From positions 21,119,201 to 21,183,200 of the forward strand of contig OW799235.1 of the NCBI GenBank assembly GCA_941918925.1: a stretch of 64,000 nt of DNA, read 5' to 3'. How positions within the stretch are numbered: position 1 is the first letter of the stretch; each line of letters opens with the position of its first letter. Below, piece after piece: positions 34,841-47,694 of the stretch. The translations under genes were made by a program, and so were the position numbers. Under the pieces are notes generated by a model that saw only the letters and a program-made list of their open reading frames with translations, was not told the DNA's origin and made no database searches. The DNA comes from Phyto melanocephala (lineage: Eukaryota; Arthropoda; Insecta; Diptera; Rhinophoridae).

Positions 34841-35520
34841 ACGTGGTAAGATAAAATTTTTATTGCTACGTCCATGGGTCGTATATGGGTCACAAAATAA
34901 AGTAGCCAAAATAATAGGAATATATATCTAATCTTTTACCAAAATTATATTTTATGGTATATATGCATGTTATTTAGTAAATCAATACAAAAAACCAGTG
35001 TACGTGGAGCATTCACAAAGTGCGTTGTATGGGGACAGGGAAGTTGTTAAGATAGTTGTATTTTTAAGATGCCTAAACTTTGAAACGTAACGGAATAATT
35101 TTGCGAAATTACCAAATTTTTTTCAATTAGAAGACTTAAGACATTGTCATTATATTGCTTACTAAGTATTATAGTTTGTGTTCTGACGCTCATCAGTTCG
35201 CAATACCAGTGGTTATAATTGGCAGTAAATCAGGCTGTGTATCTACAGCGCGAAAAGTATGCACAATCGTTACTGATTTATCGACGTTGACCTAGGACTT
35301 ACCTACCGAAAATTTTTTCAACTTTTTTTAAACAGTGCAGACTTCAATCCGTTACCCTATTGAATCCATGGAAATGCTTAAACTGTTTCTAAACGAAAGC
35401 ACAAGATAGTGTGTCTACTGTAATAGTTGTTCTGTCAGCAATAGAAATAATAAGAATTATTTATTTCAATAGTACGTTTTGTTTTGTATATCTCTTACTT
35501 GCTTCTGCCTTTTTTAATAG
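34841..35520. other. AT-rich sequence, nothing recognised
   Basis: No element or gene could be supported. A strong-looking minus-strand donor word (gtaagt) at about 35300 has no open exon beside it. Confidence 0.4.
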
Positions 35521-35572
35521 TGGGTAAGGAAACGCACCGCATCATGTCTTTAAGAAGCGTTCTTGGAAGCAG
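35521..35572 (+). CDS. Candidate small internal exon
   Basis: A textbook acceptor (cttctgcctttttttaatag-like tract ending at 35520) and a strong donor (CAG then gtatgt) bracket 52 bases. One frame is open (starting two bases in: GKETHRIMSLRSVLGS), needing one base from the previous exon and leaving two for the next. The segment is distinctly GC-richer than its flanks. The peptide is too short to identify. It may belong to the same gene as the segments at 29971 or 42004, but their phases do not join directly, so other exons would be needed. Confidence 0.35.
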
Positions 35573-38500
35573 GTATGTACAATGTAAGCGATTTAAGAAG
35601 AGCTTTTTGGTAATGAAAATTTTAGTGGGTATATATCTATAGAAAAAATAAATCTCGTACATTCAAATTATTCAATTATATATTTGACATGCGTCATCAA
35701 CCTGTTGTTTTTAATACTAATGCTTTGTTAATCAGACAGAAAAGAGTATCTGCTTTGATCACCGTTATTTGGAAAATATGTGGATCAACAGTACCACTAA
35801 TTCATAAAACATACCAGAGTTTGTTTTGATCTAATGGCAACAATAGTAATGGCCGACAATAGTATATTATCGCTTAAAATGCAAAAATTTTGTTTATTTA
35901 CACAGCCATTATACAAATCAATATCCGTATCCAAATTATACATCTGATGTTACTGTTACTTTTGTCGAATTAAATCAAGATTAAAAAGAGTTATAATTTA
36001 CATGCGTTGCTCTGCAGTAAGTCTATTCATATTAAGCTGCCAAGTCAACTGAAAACAGTCAAATAAGCTATCATGGATGACATTGCTGCCAATTAAGGGT
36101 TATCTGCCCCTAAAAATACGCTATAGTAACCATATCCTAGCAGAAGTATATTTCTGATTGTTCTGTATCAACTTAATGACCTAATTAAACATATAAAAAA
36201 TTTTATTTTTAGTGGAAAAATTAATTGTGACCATAATATGGTCGTTATAATGAAATAAATTATACCAATAACCATAGTATTATTGCTATAAAATACTACA
36301 ATTGTATCTGCTGCACCATTTTTCTTTTGTCGTCCAGCGAATAAGAACAAAAGTTTGCCCTCGAATTGAAAGGGGGTTTTGATTTTATTTAGCACCAAAT
36401 CTCATCTCGCTTGAAAAATCTCGATGTAGTTTAGTCGCAATTTTGAATATTTTATCTCAATCTAATATTTTTTTTTTAAAGAAACAATTTTAAGAAATTT
36501 TTCCATTAAATGGAAAAATATATAAAGAACAATTTCTATTAAACAAGTTTCGCTAAAGTAGATAATATTTATTTAATATTATTTTAAGGAAATATTTGGA
36601 AACCAGTTTTTATACTCGATAATTTTTAACTGTTTGAGAAAAAAATACATTGGTTTGGTTCGTTATTTGTCAACTGTAGAAAAAACCCGCACAACCTTCG
36701 CCACAACAACAATGACATCAACAACCACGACCACCACATTAAATAGAAAACAATATGAACATGAGCACCAGTAACAACAGCAATTGCAACATTAAACCAT
36801 CATCAACAGCATCATCAGCAAACACAGCATAGCAATGACAATTCCATTGATGTTGTTGACAATGGCTTGCCGAGCACTTAATAGTTTTTTTCTTCTTCTT
36901 TTTCAAACATAAAAATAAACGTTTTATTTTATATGCCTTGAAATTTTGTGTGTGTGTGTGTTTTTTTTGCCATTGCAGCTTTAGCTATGTACAGCTGTAC
37001 ACTGAAAGTTTGTTGTTGCTCGTACGGCAATATAAAACTCATAGTCTTGTTGCCGTCTCTCCAAAGTATATTTTGTTAGATAAGAAGAAGAAGAAGATGG
37101 AGAATGTGAGGGTTTTTGAAATGAAATGCATTATAAAATGCATATTAATTGTGGCTTATGGTCTGACAAACAATTACGACCATATACGTTAATTAGTGTA
37201 GACTAACAAACACACATACACAAGCGTATTATTGCTTTTCCTTATATCTGTGGTATTGTCACATTAAAAACACTTTTGTATATATTAAGAGCATTGTGTT
37301 TGAGTGTTAACCACAAAATACTTGGGTATACTCATCTTATTTTTTTTATTATTTCATATACACATTTTTGTTGCAAATTTATGTGAGAATCTAAACACCT
37401 GTCTCTGTAGTTGTAGTCTTATTGCGTGTCTTCGTTATGAAGTGTGTGAGAAATTCGTATTTATTTTCTTAAAAGCGGCCGAAGTTTTGGTATTTGTTTG
37501 GAAAGATTCCAGCAATAAAATCATTGTGTAAATGGCTAAATAAAATGGTGGCTAAATATTTGTTATTAAATAAGAAATTAAGTGGTAAAATAATAATATC
37601 ACTTAATAAGAAGTAAATATTGCTTATACGCTATGTACATACGTGTAGATATTAATGTGTGTGTGTAAATTGGATAATTGAAATAAATACGAAACGATGC
37701 ATAGTGAGGCCAAAAGCCCTTTTTTCTACAACTACATTAGTGAGGCTTATTAAATTTTATTATATGTGTAGCTCTTAGAATATACGAGAAGTTCCAACGA
37801 AGTTTTAGCGGTATAAGGGGAAGGGATATGATTGCGGGTATTCCACACAAAGCAATTATTATTATTTTTATAACTGCAGAACTGTAACAGTGAGGCATAT
37901 GAAATTTAATGTGAATAACTCTAAGAACAAACAACAAAATCTTAAAGTGTTATGGGAGTTTGTTCCTGCAAAACCAAAATAATTTTTATCACCATGTGTA
38001 GCATAAATTTTTCTCAAATAACTTTTAGTTGTTCAATATTTAAAATAAAATTGAAATCTCTGCTTAATTCTGGCCAATTAATAACTGCATGTCCTCTTAA
38101 ACTGAGAAAATTAACTTTAGGATAATACTTTTAGTTTTCATGGTCCGTGATATGATCGCCTTTTTGTCGCTGTGTGCGATGTCTTGTTAAAGTGTCTACC
38201 AGATATTGTTTGTTTTATGAAATTTTTAATAAAATTTCTAATTCAAAAACTACAATTTTTGAATTTTTGCAAGATTTTAAAAATAAAATGTTAATGTATT
38301 TTAATAGATAAGAATTTTAAATTAAATTTTATTCTAAAAACTAAATATCACTGCACATTTCAAGAAAAAATCAGATTTATTAACTTACTAATAGACAACA
38401 AATTTTGGATATTTTTAAGGTTCGATGTGAAAAATATATCCGCAGATAAATGATCAAAGTAGGAAGTATTTTCGTAGCTACTTAAAAACTGTTTCTGGGA

Positions 38501-39519
38501 ATAGTGAACTTTCAATGTACTTATTACTGGGTTACAAAACACTTTAAGTTATTTTTAATTAAAATCTATTGACTAGACTAGTTACTAGACCATTCTGGGG
38601 GCAATGTTTTTTCCACTCCAAAAATTTGAAAAATATAACAATTTAAAATTAAGTATCTGCTTAAGATACGGCCAAACACTCATAATTAAAATATCGGAAG
38701 GTTTCTGTTTTAAAAAGGAAGTGTTCTGAGAAAGTGGCAATTTACAAATCTTCTAAATTTAATACTAGAATACAAAAAAAAAAAATAAAGCTACTGTTAC
38801 GATATAACCAATATTTATGTGGGAACCAGCGACGAGGTCCGGGATTCAGCTGGTTAATAAATTACAACTAATAACAATGTCATAACACCTTTTTATGTTG
38901 GATGAACTTTTACACCCAACACTAAAACAATACCAAATTGTGGTTATTTTAATTTTGTTATTTCATTTGAAACACATTAAAATATTCTCTGAATTCTGGA
39001 AACATTTTAAGACGATCTAGTAGTGTTCGTCCATCTGGAGTCTTAATTTAACATTAATATGTTAAGTATATTTGGTTATGTCACAAGCTGTCGTAGACGT
39101 TGTACGTCATAGTAAATGTACACATTTTGTAAAAAAAATACATTTTAGCTGGAAAAGTAAGTACCATCACAGTTTTTCTCTACAGTGAAGAAGTGAATTT
39201 CTTAGAACCAACGACTTCTACGACAGGTTGCAATAAAAACTGTACTTAACTTATTTAACATGGATTTAATAACATTCGTCTGTCTCTCTGTCAGTTGAGC
39301 TCAAACGAAAAATTAAAAAATATGTTGGCACCTCAACGTAATGATACAGATAATTTTTTATGAATGTTTTCTGAGTGAATTCTTTAAATCGTTGCATAAG
39401 AAAAATAAATTTAGATCGAAATTAATAAAATCGTTTACTTTGGTTTTTATAATTTAAAACTTCAAAAAACTGACAAAAAGTGAGGTAAAGGGTCTCTTAA
39501 TAAGAATGCACCTTTTTAA
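35573..39519. other. Long AT-rich stretch, no gene recognised
   Basis: It holds CAA/CAT-type imperfect microsatellites at about 36700-36830, a GT run at about 36950, (AAG)n at about 37080-37097 and a diverged direct repeat of about 150 bp (gtgaggc... at 37739 and 37891). A 'tgttacgatataacc' word at 38796 resembles some LTR starts but has no partner. No coding region is supported. Confidence 0.45.
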
Positions 39520-40095
39520 ATTTTGCGTCATCGTCATCATCGTCGAGTTATACTGAGACCGCTTGCAAGCTTCGAAGAATATTCACTCGAGTAAGTGCTC
39601 CTAATGTTTCAACCATTCCAAAAGTTATCAAAAAATATGCTCAAGATACTGTGCGTCAACTTTGCGGTCGGTCTCTTAAAAACATTGTTGTCGTAATTCA
39701 GATCAATCTTCAGTTCTAGACCAGAAAATATAAATTCGGCATCGTTCTGAGCAACTTCTAATTTTACAAAGTGAATATACAGTGAATTTAGACAAAAGAC
39801 CTCCCTCCATCTTCAAAATTCAACTCACTTAGGAGTTTAAAACAGCAGACCAAAAAAAATGCTGGCGAAGTAAACGCCAGTTAAAAAAAAATCATCTTCT
39901 CTCATGGAGCGCATCTTCATCTAAATGGATTTTTAGAAATTGTAAGTTTAGAGCTCAGAATTCTTATAAAATCCATGAGAAACAAATGCACCCACATTAT
40001 GTAATTGTCTTGTGAGAATTTTTCCTAAGTGGAGTGATTGGGTCTTACTTTTTTGAAGAAAAGGCCGAAATAACAATGAATATCAATATTTCGAT
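39520..40095 (+). pseudogene. Degenerate mariner-type transposase relic
   Basis: Across several frames the plus strand gives the N-terminal and middle blocks of the same transposase group as the 28.6-kb element. They are 'PPSIFKIQLT' (usual 'YKIQLTQEL'), 'HLNGF', 'KIHEKQMHPHYVIV' (usual 'HEKPMHPxxVxVWCG') and 'SGVIGSYFFEEKAEITMN' (usual 'GVIGPYFFE..GxxVTVN'). No terminal repeats were found and the C-terminal catalytic blocks are missing. The relic stops where a family B fragment begins, which probably inserted into it. Confidence 0.7.
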
Positions 40096-40362
40096 TTAGC
40101 CCATTTTTAATACCAAACAAACCTTGTGTATAAGAAAGATTCGGGCAAAATTTGCGCCCCCTAACTTTTTTGGTGAGACCTATATCGTGCTTTGAAGGGA
40201 TGGACAGACGGACGGACATAGCTAGATCGTCATAAAATCAAGCCCCGATTTAGAAAATATATACTTTATGGGGTCTTTAATTGATATTTTGATGTGTTAC
40301 AAACGGAATGACAAAATGAATATACCCCCACCATATTTTTTTGGTGGCGAGTATAACAAGAC
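40096..40362 (+). repeat. Family B dispersed repeat, fragment
   Basis: It contains 'acagacggacggacatagct', 'tatactttatggggtctt', 'gttacaaacggaatgacaaa' and 'tttggtggcgagtataacaa'. It abuts the mariner relic. Confidence 0.8.
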
Positions 40363-40867
40363 GTCGTGATTTGAAACATGCGCATAAACAATCCAATCCA
40401 ATCCCTGAACAAATAATTAAAAAAAATTTTGACAAGATCATGCAATCTAACACCATGTGATATTTGCCTTTTGTTTTTATAAAATTTCGGGCTTATGCGG
40501 ATAAGTCATAAACAATTCCTGAGCTTAAATCCAAGATCATCATCGATCATCAATAAGATACAGCCACATCTCTATGATAAACTCATAAAAATTTTCATTA
40601 CAAGCGAAATGAAATGTGGGAGCCACATGCAAATATTTTATTCCGTATTAATCGCAACATGTCTTCTTCACAAATCGATAGATTATCAAAAGTGAAATAG
40701 AATATTAAAATAATCCTATATTCCTGAAGTATATCTGTAATTAATTCTTTTTTATGCAATTTTTTATACTTCCCCATTGGAAATAAGTTAACGCATACTT
40801 TAATGTCCACCTCAAAAAAAATTAGTTTTATTTAAATAATCGTTTTTACAACCTTTACCTGTGATGC
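40363..40867. other. Sequence of unknown origin
   Basis: The 66-codon plus frame at 40495-40695 is open but shows no domain and no clear splice sites. I see nothing else. Confidence 0.35.
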
Positions 40868-41712
40868 CAAGGGTATAAAAACATTGCTTTGCTATTGCGT
40901 TTGTAATTTCTACTACATTTACTTCAAACAAGCTTACGACTCTTAAAAGTTTATGAATAGGGAAGTCTTTTTAGCGGTGTTGGCCTGCCTGTTTGCCTGT
41001 CCGTGTGTTGGTTGAAATCAATAAAAGTTAAGGTCATGCAGGTATTTCTGAATTAATGGCTATTAAAAACTAAAGCTAATAAACACAAATGGGTATATTT
41101 ATTCTCATATTTCTACCACAAAAATTAAAATTTTTCGGCCTTCGGAAATTTTTTGAGACACGTTTGTTACTATTTTTAAATATTATGTACCTCTAAGGCC
41201 ATTCGAACGAAAATTAATTGTTTCCGCTTCTAGATAACCGAGAGGGTCAGTAAAGGTATACAATTAAAGGCAAGCCTTAAGAATATAGCTTTATTTAAAA
41301 AGTTAGAAATCAATGATGGCCGCCACTATAAAAATGCGCAAAATAAATTTTTACTTGTGTCAAAGAAAGTAGTTAACAAATCTACTTTTATTAACACCCT
41401 TAAGTCTACTGCTACCAAATAAAAGGGCTTGTTAAGTTAAAGGACAGCTGGCGAAACAAAATGTCGGATATATGGGTCATATATGTATATTAATTTAGAA
41501 TTTATACCCTTGAATCCTTTTATATGGTTACCAAAGGGCTTGACCATTAAAATACAGTAAACTATAAACAAATTAAAAATCTAAGATGATTTGCGAAACA
41601 AAATAGCAGGTAAAATAATTTTCTTAACCTCATCACTGTGGGTATCAAATGAAAGAACATGACTAATTAATGATGAAGGGTATATGTAGTTCGACAAGAT
41701 CGAATAAAATAC
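40868..41712 (-). repeat. Family A dispersed repeat
   Basis: It starts at 'gccaagggtataaaaacatt', carries 'ttgcctgtccgtgtgttggt', 'gcttctagataaccgagagg' and 'atcaaatgaaagaacatgac', and ends 'atactcttacttgtttat'. The terminal hairpin is eroded. Confidence 0.8.
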
Positions 41713-42003
41713 TCTTACTTGTTTATATTGTCAAACGTTATGAATTATTATGGGACCCTGTCTTTCTTTATTAAACTTAAATTAAATTTGACGAAAATGT
41801 ATGATTCGCCTACAATAATTTTCCCACATAAGGTAAATTAATATATAAACAAATACAACAAAAAAAAAAAAAACACATGTATTTTGTTTTTGTATATATG
41901 CCGGTATATTTCACACAATTTTTTTTATTTTCTTCTTTAATTTGAATAATTTTTAAAAAACTTTAAAGCGAAAACTTTTTATTCATGGTTTTGTATTTTT
42001 TAG
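41713..42003. other. Likely intron 3' part ahead of the 42004 exon
   Basis: AT-rich sequence ending in a T-rich tract and 'tttttag' acceptor. No other feature was seen. Confidence 0.35.
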
Positions 42004-42215
42004 AACGCTTTAAACCAACTGAAATTGCGAATTATTTGTTACATAATAAAATTAAAAAGACTTTTAAAAAAGTTGGTAACGCTGAAGGCAAATTCATACA
42101 GCTGAAATTATCACCACATGATGATGGGGAAACACAATGTCTAACTTTGTTGAATTCTCCTAGATTCCATTTATTAACGCAGGAATGGAAAATTAGATTT
42201 TGGATTCCGAATTAA
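42004..42215 (+). CDS. Candidate 3'-terminal exon of an unidentified gene
   Basis: After a T-rich tract and the acceptor 'tattttttag', a frame of 70 codons runs to TAA at 42213-42215. The first codon needs one base from an upstream exon. The protein segment 'RFKPTEIANYLLHNKIKKTF...' ends 'LLTQEWKIRFWIPN'. It has balanced composition (Gly, Asp, Pro, Gln, Trp, His) quite unlike the Phe/Ile/Lys/Asn-rich chance frames here. A likely polyadenylation signal follows at about 42322-42327. I do not recognise the family, and no signal peptide or membrane span is visible. The in-frame ATG at 41985 lies in the apparent intron and is probably not a start. It could also be an old retrocopied fragment. Confidence 0.5.
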
Positions 42216-42321
42216 ACATTTAACTTAGCTGTGCTTTTTTGATGATAAATTTACCAACTTTATGTATATTTGTTGTTCTTGCACCATTTATAATGTGCTT
42301 CATAAACACATAACCTTTTTT

Positions 42322-42327
42322 TTAATA
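42322..42327 (+). terminator. Possible polyadenylation signal (AATAAA)
   Basis: AATAAA about 110 bases after the stop codon of the 42004 exon, in the right place for a fly 3' UTR. Such words are frequent in AT-rich DNA. Confidence 0.35.
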
Positions 42328-43442
42328 AAATTTTATTGAATTAAAAAACAACTGTTCCATCTCTGTTATACGAATTGGCCTTGACAGAAAAAATCCCCTA
42401 AAAAGTTGCTTTGTTGTATCAACTCGCCGTTGCATATACCTGTATGAATATGCCTTGGTAACGCTTAAAAAATGTATATAAAAAAAAAACAGTCAGCTGA
42501 TTGGACACGAGTACCTTATGGATATGCCTTGTACTTAAATAAAGATATTTTTAAAAACATTTAAATCCTATACTATACAATTATGGTGGTGGGTAGAAAG
42601 ATCTGGGATTAGCTTACGTTTTTCTTTATGATTAAAAACTCAAGTACATTTTCAAATTAATTTAGGACGTATTAAAATATTATTTTACCCCATGTCAGTG
42701 TTAAAACCAGAAGTATTATAATTTCTTTTAAAATTGTACAGCAAACTTGTAAACCATTTTTAATCACCATAATTTCCAAGTGCCAACCATATACATGTTA
42801 TTTACTTTCTTTTTGTACAAAACCCAGATAACAGCTTATTTCCATTAGCAGTTAACTTATTACTACAAACTAAAATACAAAAATATTTTTATGTTTGTGG
42901 GGTAAAAAGTTGATAAAAATAATAAAAATATTTTTATACCATCTACAAATTTGAAACCATAAAAATCTATGATAAAACTACCAACACCAGCAACTCAACA
43001 TAAAAATGCATAAAAATGAAAACTCGTCATCCTTTGAAAAATTCAAAGAAAGAAAAACAAAATTTTTCTTGCTAAAATATTCTTATCTCTAAGCTAAATA
43101 AAAAGTAAAAAAATAAATAAATTCCTTGACGTTTAAGCAGGCACACTGAGCAAGCAGGCAATCAGTATTCCATCTTACAGTTTTACTTCCTGTTATTGTC
43201 TGTCCTCATTTTCTTCATTTCACAGCACTGCCTTAAGTCTCTAAAAACCAACTAACCAACGGCCATTTCATCACAATTTTACAATCTTTTTTTTAGCTAA
43301 GTGTACCAGCATGAAACATTCTTGGCACAAACACACTTGCATACACATTTATGAAATGTTAAAAACGAATGAATGAATGAATGAATGAATGCAGAAAACT
43401 AGTTGCAGTAGTCAAAACTACTTTCTTTTTCTTATTCTTTAG
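42328..43442. other. AT-rich sequence with (GAAT)n
   Basis: A (GAAT)n microsatellite lies at about 43367-43391. No gene was recognised. Confidence 0.5.
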
Positions 43443-43523
43443 AAAACATGCAGTCGCTTGGTATCTCCGCCAGATGTAATGCCAACATTTGTTATTAACA
43501 CTTTTTATTCGTATAATCCTTGA
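43443..43523 (+). CDS. Weak candidate exon
   Basis: A strong pyrimidine tract and acceptor (ctttttcttattctttag) precede a GC-richer segment whose first frame reads KTCSRLVSPPDVMPTFVINT to a TGA near 43521. It could instead be a short exon with the donor gttatt after 'ccaacattt'. It is too short to identify. Confidence 0.2.
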   Translation, partial: KTCSRLVSPPDVMPTFVINTFYSYNP

Positions 43524-44219
43524 AGTATGCAACTAAATGTAATACAATATAAAAAAAAATGTAGAAAAAAAAAATTCGTAACAACAACAAAAAGTAAGAA
43601 AGTTAAAGTTTTATGCTTTTGCTTATCCTGGTCAGTTTCCGCTATGCCATGAAACTTTTGCTACTGCGTTAACACGCACACACACACTCAAACACATAAA
43701 ATTAATGCACACATCTACATATTTACAAAGAAAAACTATGATTGCAGCTGAAAAAGTTTTAGTTCTAAATGGCGTTAATCTTCTAAAATGATGCATTAGT
43801 CCAAGAAGAGAATTTTGTGTATAAAAGATGACACGCAGAGAGGAACCTAAAGTTTGTTTTAACTTTTTTCTAAGGAAAAGTATCATCAGGCTGTATTATA
43901 TCTTGCTGACAAACGAAACATCAACAATACTAACTAAGTTTTTTTTACGAAATATTCATTTATCTACTATACATCCTTTTGAAGTACTTTTACGTGTTAA
44001 GGCATCTTAATTAAGGACATGAATACTGTAAAAGGCATGGGATAGAGAAAATTAATTAGGTGAGATGTAATTTTGAAGGACTTAAGCAAATCTCTAAAGT
44101 ACAATAAATTTTATGTAAAAAATATGAAGAAAACAAATGTTCCATAGAAAGTTGATGATTTTGTTAAGAATATTTTTAACATAATGTTCTTTAACGAATA
44201 ATATGGAACAATTGACATT
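43524..44219. other. AT-rich sequence, nothing recognised
   Basis: Opposite-strand frames at 43632-43886 and 43828-44010 show no domain. Confidence 0.4.
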
Positions 44220-45815
44220 AAAAAAAATTTTAGGACAAAAATTTTTATAGGGAAAAAAGTTTAGGTCATTTAATTAAGCAATAACTGTTTTCCAGAAATC
44301 GTTTCTGGACAGTATATTTTTGGGACAGAAAATTATAAATTTTATTTGAAATTATATAGATTTCTTTAGACAACTACTAAGAAAAAGAATATTTTCAATG
44401 AAATAAAATATTTTAAACAATGTTTTTACAGATTATTTTTTTTTAAATTCATAAAAATGATTTTTTTTATTTTGGGACAATTATTTTTTTTTTTAAATAA
44501 TATTTTAAAAGTGTAAAGATTTAGAGTAAATGTTTAATAGAAATCGACTTTCTATAAAAATTTTTTTTGTGACATTTGTTTTATAGAAAAAATTTGGGAC
44601 ACTTTTTTATAATTTTTTTATTTTGGGGCAGATAATTTTTAAAAAAAATTGTGAATAGTTTTTAATACAGAATTAAATGTCAAATATTTGTTTATATAGA
44701 AATTAAGGTGGAAAGCTTATGAAAACAAGTATTTTTATTTTGGGACAATTTGTTTTTTATCCATAAATAATATTTTAAAAGTTGAAGTCTTATGAAATAT
44801 ATACATATTTAAAAACAAAACGATTTTCCATAAATATTTTTTGTGACAAATATTTTATAAACAAAAATTTTAGACTACTTTTATTTCTCAATAACAAACG
44901 TATTGGTTAAAATTATAACTAATTTTATTACACAGACTAATTGTATATATATGCTTATACAGAAGCGAAGATGGGACATATGACATTGCATTGTAGATTA
45001 TTTGTGACAATCAGTTTTTTGACATAGAAAAATTTTAATATTACTTTAACAATTTATTTGAAGGGAAGATTTTTAGTAGAAAAACAGAAACAATTTTTTA
45101 CAGAAATAATTTGTAACAAATAATTTATGAAAAAGATATTAAGAATAAATAGTATTTTAGATAGAGAATTTTTTATTAGAAGGAAATTAGTATTTTCTAG
45201 AATTTATTGTTGTTTACAAACTGATTTGGGACATAAGTTAAAGCTTATGGAAAACAAATAAGTTTTTATATCAAAAGTATGAATGTCATGAGTCATTATT
45301 AAAAGTTATTAAAACTAGTTTGGAAAAAATAAGTTTTAGAAATACTTTCGTACATTATAATATCTTTAGTTATTTGTGGAAAATAATTTGGGACACCTAA
45401 ATTTTCTTAAACAAAAATTTTTGTGATTTTCTAAAAAAAAATTTTTTTTTTTAACAGGCTTGAGTTGAATTTTTAGACATTATTTTTTAATCAAAAATTT
45501 TTAAAAAATTCTTCGTAAAAGAAGAATGTTAAAAAATTGAACTCACACCTGCTTAAAAAAAATTTTGAATATTAGTGTAAATATTAAAAGTTCGACAATA
45601 AAGAAAAATAAAAATAAAAAAAAAATATTTAGTAAATAAGCGTTAGCAGCTATTTATTTTCAAAAAAAAAAATTTAAGCATTGTTTAGTTATTGATTATT
45701 TTTATAAAAAAAAATGTAAACAAATATTTGTCCAAGAAAATATGATGTGGAACGATTTTTCCTTTTTCTTAGTTTTAGCAATTGTTTTTCCACCGAATCA
45801 AATTTGGGACAGGCT
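44220..45815. repeat. AT-rich tract with recurrent TTGGGACA words
   Basis: GGGACA occurs at about 44332, 44474, 44596, 44742, 44972, 45229, 45390 and 45808, with one-base variants (ggggca, tgtgaca, taggaca) in several gaps. Intervals are often 105-150 bp. Words like 'ttttctatagaaaaa' and long A or T runs accompany them. It looks like a decayed tandem array or a family of related short units. Similar A/T-rich text lies at 48370-49317 and 50549-51110. It is non-coding. Confidence 0.5.
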
Positions 45816-47510
45816 TGCTGTTGGTAAATATCATTCTAACTCGATGTGGTTAGAGAATATGAAAAAGGAACATAATATGTAGCTAGGAGCTTAATAAATG
45901 ATATCTTCATCTAAAACTAAATCACAGATCAAAGAGTGCTGATGATGAAATGATAGATGGTTTCAAAAATGCATTCCATTCATGCATAATCTAAAAATAA
46001 ATAATTATTTTTAGATTATTTTATACAATTAGAATTTCACCTTAAAAAGAAATTTTTAAAACTTTATTTCAAGCCTGAATAAAATTTATGTGCTAAATTA
46101 TAGAAAATATTTTTGGAAATTTAGTTTTCTATAGAAAAATTTTTATATACATGAACATTTTCCTAATTTTCAAATTTTAAGCATTTCCCCATTTGTCTTT
46201 CGTATTAATTATTTGTCATGAAACTTTCGCATAAATTTATTTTCCTCCTAAAATGGTGTCATATCCGTTTCCGTTTTGTATATGAAATTATAATTTCTAC
46301 TTTTTTTTTGCTACAGAAAGTTCTTATCATTAGTGGTTAACATTTTAGCCATTATTTACAAGAAAATTATAATACAAATGGAAAAGTAAAACTGAAGTTT
46401 TTTTTTGTTTTTTTTTCCTTCTTCTTGTTTGTTTGTAAATTGTTCTGGGTGTTTTTGTATTGTTATCAGAAGTAACACTAAACAAATGTTTAAAACATAT
46501 AAAGAAAGCAATAAACTTTAACAAAAGTATACACGTGGTAAAGTTGAGAAGTTATTCTAAATTATAAAATAACCCAACAGCAAACGATATAAGTTAAATA
46601 TTATAGTGCAGGTAGCAGAGTTTAGTTAAGCTCTGACTTTTAAGATTGGGATTCTTAAGCAATTTCTATAGAAATTTCTCAACCAGCCCAGTGGTATTTG
46701 CTTTTGATATGTACATTCACATAAGTATGTGTATAAGTGTTAATGTGTGTTGTTTTCGTGTGTGTCTCTTTGTCTCTATGTGATTATGCTCGAGTTGAGT
46801 GTGTAATGTACTAATGTGTATGTTAAAGTGTTTGTCAGTTCGTTTATCTGCAAAAAGAAAACAGGAAAGAACAACGAAAAAAAAGAAAACGAAAGAAAAA
46901 ATGCTTACGGCTCTGCTGTTTATTTAATTCTTTTACAAAAAATTTACACACACATAAAATTGTTAAATATATAAATGTAACAGCACACATTCACTTCAAT
47001 TTGCATGACTATACACTTACACATTTACACTCATTACAACGACAATTTTCTGAGTTCGTGTTAATGGCGTCTCTGTAATGGTTTACCCTCTTTGTTGTTG
47101 CTACTGTTGTTGGTGTTGTGATAACAGGATGCAATTTAGTGTGTGTTTGTGCCAAAACGAAAGGAAAAATAAACCCACACAAACACCGATAAAAATGTGG
47201 GAAATGTGTAACGAAAGGAAAAAAAGAATGTGACATTTTATGAAAAAAGAAAATTTCAACTTTGTGTGCGAACTAAAATTAAGTGTTACACATTATTTTT
47301 TTCGGACACCCATTACATTAAAATGATGGCGCCAGGGGACGTTTTCTTTATAACGAGTATAATTTTTAAGACACAATTAGGTGACTGTCAAAAAATGGCT
47401 GCGACAAATTTAACCACATTTGTTGTTATCAATTGATGAAAATCTAAAAGGTGTTTTATACAAATTAAAGGTTTGGCATCTTATGAAGGGTATATTTAAT
47501 CAGGTGAAAT
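45816..47510. other. AT-rich sequence with GT-rich microsatellites
   Basis: Imperfect GT runs occur at about 46720-46840. Frames at 47009-47236 and 47230-47436 have no recognisable domain. Confidence 0.45.
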
Positions 47511-47694
47511 ATAACAAGTAAGAGCGCTATATTCGGCCGTGCCGAATCTTATATACCCTTCACAACGTGTAGTCATGCAATAACAGTAGTTTGTGTCATC
47601 ATTCATCCCATATGAAATACGTAAATACATACATATAAAAACATACATATATAAAAACATCCCATTGTAAAATTATAAATTCACGTATGTATGT

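Noticed and set aside
35285..35320. Strong minus-strand splice donor word (gtaagt)
   Set aside because: No open exon or acceptor beside it.
38796..38870. LTR-like start 'tgttacgatataacc'
   Set aside because: No matching end, duplication or second copy in the window.
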